Shown in pieces: positions 1-4,039 of a DNA stretch of 21,715 nt. The stretch is from a virus. Made by a program: the position numbers and the translations under genes. Every line of letters starts with the position of its first letter. Position 1 is the first letter of the stretch. The stretch lies in IMG/VR virus record IMGVR_UViG_3300008107_001243, positions 1 to 21,715 of that record; one strand, written 5' to 3'. The notes under the pieces are model-generated. The model did no database searches, had not been told where the DNA came from, and worked only from the letters and a program-made list of their open reading frames with translations.

Positions 1-49
1 CATTAAATACCATACCCCTACACTGTGAAGGGTCGGTATATCTATATCC

Positions 50-131
50 CCTTATATATCACTATGCTGCATTGCAACAATCTACACCATATCAGCAAAG
101 CCTTATATATCCCAATGCTGCAATGCAACAA
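50..131. repeat. 31-bp imperfect direct repeat, two copies 51 bp apart
   Basis: Copies at 50-80 and 101-131 both begin CCTTATATATC and end GCAACAA, with about 27 of 31 positions equal. Where they differ, TGCATTGCA (68-76) in the first copy is the reverse complement of TGCAATGCA (119-127) in the second, so the pair can also fold as a 9-bp inverted repeat across 42 bases. Confidence 0.7.
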
Positions 132-181
132 ACCACCATCGATGATAAAGCCTCGCGCACCTACACCAAGCTTCAGGCATA

Positions 182-303
182 CATACGCAGCAGCTTTGCT
201 GCCTACAACAAACAACAAAACAATTAAATGCCGAAAAGCCTCGCATGACATAGGCATCACTCGCACATGTAATGCAAGCGTCATACGCCGCAGCTTTGCT
301 GCC
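182..303. repeat. 22-bp direct repeat containing a GCAGC-TTT-GCTGC hairpin
   Basis: Copies at 182-203 and 282-303 match at 21 of 22 positions. Each contains GCAGCTTTGCTGC, a 5-bp stem with a TTT loop. The reverse-complement form, GCAGCAAAGCTGC, occurs at 458-470 inside the first gene, so this is a recurring element of the early region. Confidence 0.75.
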
Positions 304-318
304 AGAAAAGCCTTACAC

Positions 319-348
319 TTGACAGGGCTATTGAAATGTTTGTATAAT
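319..348 (+). promoter_or_regulatory. Sigma-70 promoter P1
   Basis: TTGACA (319-324) and TATAAT (343-348) are both perfect consensus, 18 bp apart. The bases after the -10 box (TGAGGCCGAAACAGCGAT) are shared with P2 near 1281, and TGAGGCC with P3. It should drive the first early genes through host RNA polymerase. Confidence 0.85.
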
Positions 349-389
349 TGAGGCCGAAACAGCGATGTTACTGCTTCAAAACGCTACAC

Positions 390-400
390 TACCGAAGGTA
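390..400 (+). promoter_or_regulatory. Start-site hairpin TACC-GAA-GGTA
   Basis: A 4-bp stem with a GAA loop lies six bases before the ATG at 407. It belongs to a set of hairpins placed before start codons in this region and is the reason for choosing ATG 407 over the in-frame ATG at 365. Confidence 0.6.
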
Positions 401-406
401 AACACC

Positions 407-580
407 ATGCAAATCGAACAAATCATCACTGCCCTACACAATGCAAAGCTGTACGAAGCAGCAAAGCTGCAATGTGGCTTCGTTAACATTGACAATCTGT
501 CAATGCTTGTAGCGATAGCTACTGGTAAGGTTGCAACAATCAAGGAATTATTTGCAGTGTACACTTACACTTGGGAGTGA
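407..580 (+). CDS. Small early phage protein, unknown function
   Basis: Encodes 57 residues and is the first gene after promoter P1. I do not recognise a family. The protein begins MQIEQIITALHNAKLYEAAK, probably an amphipathic helix, and ends VYTYTWE. An in-frame ATG at 365 would add 14 residues, but the hairpin and GGTAAACACC spacer directly before ATG 407 match the arrangement at neighbouring genes, so 407 is preferred. The coding sequence holds three perfect hairpins: 458-470, 487-505 (8-bp stem, 3-base loop) and 509-522. Position suggests an early host-directed role; this is inference. Confidence 0.65.
   Translation: MQIEQIITALHNAKLYEAAKLQCGFVNIDNLSMLVAIATGKVATIKELFAVYTYTWE
487..505 (+). 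repeat. Perfect 8-bp-stem hairpin, loop ATC
   Basis: CATTGACA (487-494), loop ATC, TGTCAATG (498-505). It lies inside the coding sequence of the 57-residue protein and is followed four bases later by another perfect hairpin, GTAGC-GATA-GCTAC (509-522). It is one of the strongest of the micro-hairpins in this region. Confidence 0.8.
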
Positions 581-597
581 CCAACATACTGTGTCGT

Positions 598-611
598 CCC
601 CCTAAAGGGGG
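598..611 (+). promoter_or_regulatory. Intergenic hairpin CCCCC-TAAA-GGGGG
   Basis: A 5-bp all-GC stem with a TAAA loop lies between the first two early genes. No run of T follows, so it is not a standard rho-independent terminator. It may be an RNA processing or stability element. Confidence 0.55.
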
Positions 612-634
612 ATGGTTACAAAAACCCTTCAACA

Positions 635-647
635 TTACTGAAAGTAA
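635..647 (+). promoter_or_regulatory. Start-site hairpin TTAC-TGAAA-GTAA
   Basis: A 4-bp stem with the TGAAA loop, six bases before ATG 654. Compared with the TTCC/GGAA copies, both stem arms change together (C to A on one side, G to T on the other). There is no good Shine-Dalgarno here, so the hairpin is not simply a ribosome site in disguise. Confidence 0.65.
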
Positions 648-653
648 ACTATC

Positions 654-893
654 ATGAAACAATCACTCAAACGCATTTTCTTCATCTATAGCGAAGCTAC
701 TCTCGCTGTGTTTTTCGCTGCAATGTCGTTGCTTGAAGTAGCTTGCTACTTTGCTATTCCGTCATCGGTGAGCCTTATCGGTGAGCTTGCATTGGGTGCT
801 GCAATAGGCTTTGCCTTGATAGCTGCATTGATGGTAAATGTAATTTACCGGAATGAAAAGCGTAACAGCAACCAAACCTACAACATTATCTGA
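654..893 (+). CDS. Small two-pass membrane protein, unknown
   Basis: Encodes 79 residues. After a short basic start (MKQSLKR) come two hydrophobic stretches, about residues 8-35 and 41-64, followed by a basic tail (YRNEKRNSN), so a two-span inner-membrane protein with both ends in the cytoplasm is likely. No family is recognised. The stop TGA lies inside the loop of the hairpin that precedes the next gene. Small early membrane proteins in phages often act on the host envelope or exclude other phages; that is inference here. The gene contains perfect hairpins at 736-751 and 833-849. Confidence 0.7.
   Translation: MKQSLKRIFFIYSEATLAVFFAAMSLLEVACYFAIPSSVSLIGELALGAAIGFALIAALMVNVIYRNEKRNSNQTYNII
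736..751 (+). repeat. Perfect 7-bp inverted repeat, AAGTAGC-TT-GCTACTT
   Basis: The arms are 736-742 and 745-751, with two bases between; in RNA this would form six pairs with a 4-base loop. It is inside the coding sequence of the two-pass membrane protein. Confidence 0.75.
833..849 (+). repeat. Perfect 7-bp-stem hairpin, loop GTA
   Basis: GGTAAAT (833-839), loop GTA, ATTTACC (843-849), near the 3' end of the membrane-protein gene. The GTA loop is shared with hairpins at 1053-1067 and 1685-1699. Confidence 0.75.
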
Positions 894-901
894 AAGATAA
901 T
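885..901 (+). promoter_or_regulatory. Start-site hairpin ATTATC-TGAAA-GATAAT
   Basis: This is the longest stem of the family, 6 bp around the constant TGAAA loop. It sits at the junction of two genes: the TGA of the loop is the stop of the upstream gene, and the next ATG (902) follows the stem without a gap. No Shine-Dalgarno is seen. Confidence 0.7.
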
Positions 902-1021
902 ATGAAACACATCATCAATTGGCTGACAAACCCTCAGCCTGTGTCATTAATGACATTCATGTCACCCGTCATAGTGCTTGCTGTGATGTTTATCGGCTTC
1001 GCTTTACTGAAAGTAAACTAA
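902..1021 (+). CDS. 39-residue single-pass membrane peptide, unknown
   Basis: A short frame starting MKHIINWLTNPQPVSLMTFM, with a hydrophobic segment at about residues 16-36 (including PVIVLAVMFIGFALL), and ending LLKVN. It fills exactly the space between the stop of the upstream membrane protein and the next start, and it is flanked on both sides by hairpins of the start-site family. The start is uncertain because the hairpin abuts the ATG and no ribosome site is visible. A 14-base palindrome (TGTCATTAATGACA, 942-955) lies inside. It could be a small membrane toxin-like or exclusion peptide, but nothing in the sequence proves a function. Confidence 0.5.
   Translation: MKHIINWLTNPQPVSLMTFMSPVIVLAVMFIGFALLKVN
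1003..1017 (+). promoter_or_regulatory. Start-site hairpin TTTAC-TGAAA-GTAAA
   Basis: A 5-bp stem with the TGAAA loop, five bases before ATG 1023. It overlaps the last codons of the 39-residue membrane peptide, encoding LLKVN. Confidence 0.65.
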
Positions 1022-1022
1022 C

Positions 1023-1274
1023 ATGTTCAACCTCATTCGTAGTCACCTCGCAAAAGCCGTAGGCTTTACTGTCATTGGTAAGGGCAGCAAGAAACGCCAT
1101 TACACATTCACATTCAGCGAAGCTGCTGAGTGGGCAGCATGCTATGGCAGACATGGTGGTGCAAGCATATACAAGGGTGGCCTATGGGTAGCATCCAGAG
1201 GCAAGCATACGAAACCTACGGTTTTTAAAGCTAGTCGGAAAGCCCCTACATTTGACAGGGCTATTCAAGCTTGA
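1023..1274 (+). CDS. Small basic early protein, unknown
   Basis: Encodes 83 residues, rich in Lys, Arg, His and Gly (for example GKGSKKRHYTF near residue 20), with a compact alternating pattern in the middle (ASIYKGGLWVASRGKH). No family is recognised. The charge would suit a nucleic-acid-binding protein, but that is only suggestive. Its start is set by the TTTAC-TGAAA-GTAAA hairpin just upstream. The 3' end overlaps promoter P2: the -35 box lies inside the last codons. Perfect hairpins at 1053-1067 and 1212-1224 lie within the gene. Confidence 0.65.
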   Translation: MFNLIRSHLAKAVGFTVIGKGSKKRHYTFTFSEAAEWAACYGRHGGASIYKGGLWVASRGKHTKPTVFKASRKAPTFDRAIQA

Positions 1275-1280
1275 TATAAT
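1252..1280 (+). promoter_or_regulatory. Sigma-70 promoter P2
   Basis: TTGACA (1252-1257) and TATAAT (1275-1280) with the optimal 17-bp spacer. Flanks resemble P1 on both sides: GACAGGGCTATT in the spacer and TTGAGGCCGAAACAGCGAT downstream. It lies at the 3' end of the previous gene and drives the GP88-family gene. Confidence 0.88.
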
Positions 1281-1310
1281 TGAGGCCGAAACAGCGATTT
1301 TGCTGCAACA

Positions 1311-1323
1311 TTCCTGAAAGGAA
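1311..1323 (+). promoter_or_regulatory. Start-site hairpin TTCC-TGAAA-GGAA
   Basis: A 4-bp stem with the TGAAA loop, seven bases before ATG 1331. The 3' arm contains AGGA, so the Shine-Dalgarno would be partly paired when the hairpin forms. It decides the start of the GP88 gene at 1331. Confidence 0.7.
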
Positions 1324-1330
1324 ACACATC

Positions 1331-2086
1331 ATGTTCAAGTCTAAAGCTTTGCTTTCCATCAATGCTGATGCAAAAACTAGCAAGGGTGAAACCTTCGGTT
1401 TTCTGACAGGCATTCTCTATCTAGCACCTTACCTTTCCACTAAGTGGAACACATGCAGCATGGCAGCTAAAGCTGAATGTGGCGAGGCATGTCTGTACAC
1501 TGCTGGCCGTGGTGCAATGTCAACTGTGGCAAATGGCCGCATCAACAAAACCATTTGGTTTTTTACTGAACGCAATAGTTTCATGCAACAGCTTGCTGTT
1601 AACATTCGACAGCTAGTGAGCAAAGCTGCTAAGCAAAGCTTAGTTCCATTGGTTAGACTCAATGGTACTAGCGACATTCGCTGGGAAGCTGTAAGCTTCG
1701 TTGATACCGATGGTGTGGAATACTCTAGCATCTTCGATGCTTTCCCTACAGTACAATTCTACGACTACACAAAGGATGTGAATCGTAAGGGTTTACCCTT
1801 AAATTACGATCTGACATTCTCATACAGTGGTGTCGTAGGCTTTCAGCCTTATGTCAACAAAGCCATTGAAAATGGCATGCGAATGGCTGTCGTTTTCCGT
1901 AGTGTCGCTGCTATACCGAAGGTATTTAAAGGCATGTCAGTTATCGGTGGCGATAACAGTGACATTCGTCACTTAGAGGATAAGGGTGTGGTTGTTGCAT
2001 TGTATGCTAAGGGCAAAGCGAAGCTTGATATGACGGGCTTTGTCGTTGATGCAGCTAAGCCTGTATTCATGCTGCAAGCCGCCTAA
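1331..2086 (+). CDS. GP88-family phage protein (gene 88 product-like)
   Basis: Encodes 251 residues. It carries the features I associate with the phage gene-88 family: LAPY near residue 31, a Cys cluster (C42, C50, C54) followed by GRG (59-61), and NGTSDIRWE at 111-119. The molecular function of the family is not known to me. It has its own promoter (P2), so it is probably strongly expressed early. An upstream in-frame start at 1280 is rejected because the TGAAA hairpin and GGAAACA site sit just before 1331. The nucleotide sequence is odd: at least ten perfect inverted repeats with stems of 6 bp or more and 2-4-base loops lie inside the gene, and a 14-base palindrome spans the stop codon. Confidence 0.8.
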   Translation: MFKSKALLSINADAKTSKGETFGFLTGILYLAPYLSTKWNTCSMAAKAECGEACLYTAGRGAMSTVANGRINKTIWFFTERNSFMQQLAVNIRQLVSKAAKQSLVPLVRLNGTSDIRWEAVSFVDTDGVEYSSIFDAFPTVQFYDYTKDVNRKGLPLNYDLTFSYSGVVGFQPYVNKAIENGMRMAVVFRSVAAIPKVFKGMSVIGGDNSDIRHLEDKGVVVALYAKGKAKLDMTGFVVDAAKPVFMLQAA

Positions 2087-2094
2087 GCTTAGGC
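1343..2094 (+). repeat. Array of perfect micro-hairpins inside the GP88 gene
   Basis: Perfect stems of 6 bp or more with 2-4-base loops occur at 1435-1449, 1547-1562, 1587-1600, 1629-1643, 1685-1699, 1727-1741, 1786-1801, 1862-1876, 1940-1957 (7 bp) and 1958-1973. Shorter ones with 4-5 bp occur at 1343-1355, 1389-1401, 1464-1475, 1837-1849, 1913-1925 and 2016-2026, and the palindrome GCCTAAGCTTAGGC at 2081-2094 spans the stop. Loops are often GAA, TTC, GTA, TTT, AAA or TAA. Stem sequences differ, so these are not copies of one element. Confidence 0.8.
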
Positions 2095-2262
2095 ATTCCG
2101 TGTAAGGTTGCGAGTCAGCCTTATGCAGAGTGTCTGTACCATGATGATGCGAATAGCCATGTGATGATGGGTTGCGTTGTGGCACAGGGATTCAGGCCAA
2201 GCTAAGCATATGTTATGCGAGGCAAAAGCCGACTAAGTTGTAGGGTTGTTTTTCTGCAACAG
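2087..2262. other. Non-coding gap before promoter P3
   Basis: I see no credible gene. Apart from the palindrome at the GP88 stop codon, the stretch holds a hairpin GCATA-TGT-TATGC (2206-2218). No clear T-run terminator is present; a TTTTT at 2249-2254 follows no strong stem. It separates the P2 transcript from promoter P3. Confidence 0.5.
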
Positions 2263-2292
2263 TTGACAGTGCAAGTTAAATGTTTGTATAAT
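2263..2292 (+). promoter_or_regulatory. Sigma-70 promoter P3
   Basis: TTGACA (2263-2268) and TATAAT (2287-2292), both consensus, with an 18-bp spacer. The -10 context TGTTTGTATAATTGAGGCC is the same as at P1. It is followed by a long leader with boxA-like and boxC-like elements and should drive the operon of small genes from 2567 onward. Confidence 0.85.
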
Positions 2293-2316
2293 TGAGGCCA
2301 AGCTGATCACAGCAAG

Positions 2317-2363
2317 TCGTTCTTTAAAAATCAAATGCTAGTGTCGGTGAGGGTGTGTGTTTC
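2317..2363 (+). promoter_or_regulatory. boxA/boxC-like antitermination element
   Basis: TCGTTCTTTAAAA at 2317-2329 matches the boxA core of rRNA leaders and phage nut sites (YGYTCTTTAA). GGTGTGTG at 2352-2359 matches boxC as described for lambda nut sites. They lie about 20 and 55 bases after the expected P3 start. In known systems boxA RNA is bound by NusB and S10 to help RNA polymerase pass terminators. No clear boxB hairpin and no N-like protein were recognised. Confidence 0.5.
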
Positions 2364-2402
2364 TTAGCAGGGCATGCATCATCACTATGGACTAGCCCAA
2401 TC

Positions 2403-2445
2403 TGTACAGGGTGAATGTACAGGGCATGCTGACATATCATGCTGA
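2403..2445. repeat. Two adjacent tandem pairs with 13-bp period
   Basis: TGTACAGGG occurs at 2403-2411 and 2416-2424, and CATGCTGA at 2425-2432 and 2438-2445; both pairs have a 13-bp period. CAGGGCATGC at 2420-2429 also occurs at 2368-2377. They lie in the P3 leader and could be protein-binding or RNA-structure elements. No function is known. Confidence 0.5.
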
Positions 2446-2545
2446 TAATATGTGAGTGAATCCATTGTGGCTGTTGGGTGATGGCTAGACAATGGGTTTC
2501 AGTGAGGGTATCAATGATGCACTGACTGAAGCTATTTCGCTTCGA

Positions 2546-2558
2546 TTACCATAGGTAA
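2546..2558 (+). promoter_or_regulatory. Start-site hairpin TTACC-ATA-GGTAA
   Basis: A 5-bp stem with an ATA loop, eight bases before ATG 2567. It resembles the TACC-GAA-GGTA hairpin before the first gene, including the trailing AAAC and CACC. A GAAGC/GCTTC inverted repeat (2528-2543) precedes it. Confidence 0.6.
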
Positions 2559-2566
2559 ACAACACC

Positions 2567-2743
2567 ATGAAAATCATTGAAAATGACGATGGTTCTTATA
2601 TCCGTCAATGGAAATGTGCATGTAACAGGGTGCTTGAGACTGACAGGCACAGTGCTGGTGATGTAGAGTGCGACTGTGGTCGATGGTTCAATACCTTCGG
2701 TCAGCAACTGCAAGACCCTGCTAATTGGCACGATGATTATTAA
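2567..2743 (+). CDS. 58-residue protein with two CxC pairs (zinc-ribbon-like)
   Basis: Begins MKIIENDDGSYIRQWKCACN and has Cys pairs C17-x-C19 and C35-x-C37, spaced like a small zinc ribbon; the tail is acidic and aromatic (NWHDDY). No named family is recognised. It is the first gene of the P3 operon, 275 bases after the -10 box, and its start is set by the TTACC-ATA-GGTAA hairpin. The stop TAA at 2741-2743 runs straight into the next start-site hairpin. A metal-binding or nucleic-acid-binding role is possible from the cysteines; this is inference. Confidence 0.65.
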   Translation: MKIIENDDGSYIRQWKCACNRVLETDRHSAGDVECDCGRWFNTFGQQLQDPANWHDDY

Positions 2744-2756
2744 TTCCTGAAAGGAA
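2744..2756 (+). promoter_or_regulatory. Start-site hairpin TTCC-TGAAA-GGAA
   Basis: A 4-bp stem with the TGAAA loop, five bases before ATG 2762 and directly after the previous stop codon. Confidence 0.65.
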
Positions 2757-2761
2757 ACAAC

Positions 2762-3190
2762 ATGGCTAAAACAATTATCCCTGTCACTGCTGGTGTATCA
2801 ACATGGGGTGAGAATGCTGACTGTACAGTCAGGGCATTGGCTAACAGCGCTGGCTTAGTTTATGGCAATGCTCATAAGATATTGCGTCAACATGGCAGGA
2901 AAGACAAGCGAGGCTGCACCTGTAATGTGTGGCACGATGCATACATTTCCAATGGCATGTCACTGGTAGGTGTCTACGGCACAACCAAAGGGGCACGATA
3001 CCTAGCGAAGAAAATATCTGTTGTGGCACAGGCTGGCACAACCCTCGGTAGCATATTGCCTAAGCTTACAAACGGCAGCTACATTGTCATCATTACACGG
3101 CATGCATTGGCTGTGGTGAATGGTGGTGTCGTTGACATGAATTTAAATCGGTCTAACAGCCGTGTCATTGCAGTGTACAAACATTCCTGA
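2762..3190 (+). CDS. Possible papain-like cysteine peptidase/amidase-fold protein
   Basis: Encodes 142 residues. A Cys in an N-terminal helix context (NADCTVRALANSAG, C21), a later strand with His (IITRHALAVVNGGVVD, H114) and an Asp eleven residues on (D125) give the Cys-His-Asp order of papain-like folds. This arrangement is common in phage proteins of unknown role. A second Cys pair (GCTC, about residues 51-54) lies in between. If active, it could cleave a host protein early in infection. The start follows a TTCC-TGAAA-GGAA hairpin and GGAAACA. A perfect 16-base palindrome (2817-2832) spans the codons for C21. The fold assignment is tentative. Confidence 0.6.
   Translation: MAKTIIPVTAGVSTWGENADCTVRALANSAGLVYGNAHKILRQHGRKDKRGCTCNVWHDAYISNGMSLVGVYGTTKGARYLAKKISVVAQAGTTLGSILPKLTNGSYIVIITRHALAVVNGGVVDMNLNRSNSRVIAVYKHS
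2817..2832. repeat. Perfect 16-bp palindrome
   Basis: CTGACTGTACAGTCAG is fully self-complementary. It lies inside the protease-like gene over the codons for the putative catalytic Cys. It could be a protein-binding site or a chance result of the coding sequence. Confidence 0.6.
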
Positions 3191-3196
3191 AAGGAA
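3184..3196 (+). promoter_or_regulatory. Start-site hairpin TTCC-TGAAA-GGAA
   Basis: A 4-bp stem with the TGAAA loop. The loop TGA is the stop codon of the protease-like gene. It lies seven bases before ATG 3204 and rules out the in-frame upstream start at 3162. Confidence 0.65.
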
Positions 3197-3203
3197 ACAT
3201 ATT

Positions 3204-3443
3204 ATGGAACACAATTATACAATCATCCTCTACCCATATACTGTAGCTTCAAGCTCCGGTGTTGTGCAGATATCACCCTCTACACAGTATGGGTATTGGG
3301 AATTCTCAGACGGCAGCGAAGGTGGTGGGCTGTGGTTTGAGGGTAAAGAACTGGTAGATTTCGATGGGCATTATGTCCTGCCAGCTAGAGTATGTAAGGC
3401 ACTGCGAGACAATGGCTACATACTAGACGAATCGTTCGATTAA
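3204..3443 (+). CDS. Small early protein, unknown
   Basis: Encodes 79 residues. The N-terminal half alternates polar and hydrophobic residues, with many Ser and Gly (SSSGVVQIS, FSDGSEGGGLWFEGKE), and looks like a small beta-sheet domain; the C-terminal part has a short helix (PARVCKALRDNGY) and an acidic end. No family is recognised. The start at 3204 is chosen because it follows the TGAAA hairpin and GGAAACA; an in-frame start at 3162 would overlap the previous gene by 29 bases. Confidence 0.65.
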   Translation: MEHNYTIILYPYTVASSSGVVQISPSTQYGYWEFSDGSEGGGLWFEGKELVDFDGHYVLPARVCKALRDNGYILDESFD

Positions 3444-3444
3444 C

Positions 3445-3455
3445 TCCTGAAAGGA
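3445..3455 (+). promoter_or_regulatory. Start-site hairpin TCC-TGAAA-GGA
   Basis: A 3-bp stem with the TGAAA loop, eight bases before ATG 3464. The core CTCCTGAAAGGAAACA is the same as before 3645. Confidence 0.55.
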
Positions 3456-3463
3456 AACATAAT

Positions 3464-3610
3464 ATGTTTACATATGTACATATTAAAGACAGTTTCACAA
3501 TTGCATTCAATGGCAATATATACATGGTGATCGATACACTACTTGATGTTTCAGTTAAATTTAATTCTTATGATGATGCATTAGAATATATCGAATCAGA
3601 AACTATTTAA
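3464..3610 (+). CDS. 48-residue early protein, unknown
   Basis: Begins MFTYVHIKDSFTIAFNGNIY and ends with an acidic stretch (SYDDALEYIESETI). The pattern of short strands followed by a helix resembles other tiny phage proteins, but I do not recognise a family. It sits between two genes with identical CTCCTGAAAGGAAACA leaders, has its own copy of that leader and fills the gap exactly, which supports it as a real gene despite its size. The codons are AT-rich compared with its neighbours. Confidence 0.6.
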   Translation: MFTYVHIKDSFTIAFNGNIYMVIDTLLDVSVKFNSYDDALEYIESETI

Positions 3611-3626
3611 TTGTTCGTTAACACAC

Positions 3627-3637
3627 TCCTGAAAGGA
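3627..3637 (+). promoter_or_regulatory. Start-site hairpin TCC-TGAAA-GGA
   Basis: A 3-bp stem with the TGAAA loop, seven bases before ATG 3645. Confidence 0.55.
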
Positions 3638-3644
3638 AACACAC

Positions 3645-4034
3645 ATGAAAGTATTCGTATACTTTAACCTGCACCGCAAGCTGTTCAGTATCAAGGCACT
3701 TGAGGGTGACATGAAGGGGCGTGTCATAGCACATCGTCAACAGGTGCTGCTCACCAATGCGACATTCAAGGTGTCTGAGGCAGGACGGCAGCGTGTCATC
3801 CGTGAACAGCGCAAGAATGTACATGCTGGTGTCAGTGGCACATGGTTTGATGCTGCTAAAGCTGGTGGCAGGGCACATGAGTTCATCAGCATGAATGGCT
3901 CACTCATTATGTATAACCCCTACAAATACGATTCGTTTGTTCACCGATATGGTGAGCATCCGATAAAGTCTGCAAGAGTTGTAGCGCTGTCTGTCAATGA
4001 CAGCAAGCGTCCATCCATCCACACTTGGGAGTAA
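3645..4034 (+). CDS. Conserved phage hypothetical protein (KNVHAGVSG type)
   Basis: Encodes 129 residues. It matches, from memory, a conserved phage family beginning MKVFVYFNLHRKLFSIKAL with a central GRQRVIREQRKNVHAGVSG (about residues 47-65). The N-terminal part looks like a small beta domain and the centre is basic, which would allow nucleic-acid binding, but the function is unknown. The start follows a TGAAA hairpin and GGAAACAC. The last codons (CACTTGGGAGTAA) supply GGGAG, the likely ribosome site of the next gene. A CTGTC-AAT-GACAG hairpin (3991-4003) lies near the 3' end. Confidence 0.75.
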   Translation: MKVFVYFNLHRKLFSIKALEGDMKGRVIAHRQQVLLTNATFKVSEAGRQRVIREQRKNVHAGVSGTWFDAAKAGGRAHEFISMNGSLIMYNPYKYDSFVHRYGEHPIKSARVVALSVNDSKRPSIHTWE

Positions 4035-4039
4035 TTAAT

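Larger units (their letters stand above)
1..318. other. Non-coding leader with short repeats
   Basis: No convincing gene is present. The only long open frames here have no ribosome binding site, read through repeats and give low-complexity peptides. The stretch holds a pair of 31-base direct repeats (50-80 and 101-131), two near-identical 22-base copies (182-203 and 282-303) each with the hairpin GCAGC-TTT-GCTGC, and AT-rich TTATATAT tracts. It leads directly into promoter P1. A regulatory or structural role is inferred only. Confidence 0.6.

Noticed and set aside
25-351. Open frame of 108 codons at the left end
   Set aside because: No ribosome site, low-complexity peptide, runs through direct repeats and the P1 promoter.
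598-611. GC-rich hairpin as a rho-independent terminator
   Set aside because: No T-run follows, and the genes on both sides seem to belong to the same early transcript.
612-641. Nine-codon frame MVTKTLQHY after the CCCCC/GGGGG hairpin
   Set aside because: Too short, no ribosome site, and its frame ends inside the start-site hairpin of the next gene.
190-2094. Micro-hairpins as N4-type virion RNA polymerase promoters (short stem, three-base loop)
   Set aside because: They are far too many, lie mostly inside a gene, lack a shared stem sequence, and no virion RNA polymerase gene is in view.
2335-2367. Ten-codon leader peptide (MLVSVRVCVS) after boxA
   Set aside because: No ribosome site and no repeated codon pattern typical of attenuators; it overlaps the boxC-like element.
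2492-2554. Twenty-residue frame MGFSEGINDALTEAISLRLP before 2567
   Set aside because: No ribosome site; it overlaps the hairpins that precede the next gene. It could be a leader peptide, but support is too weak to list.
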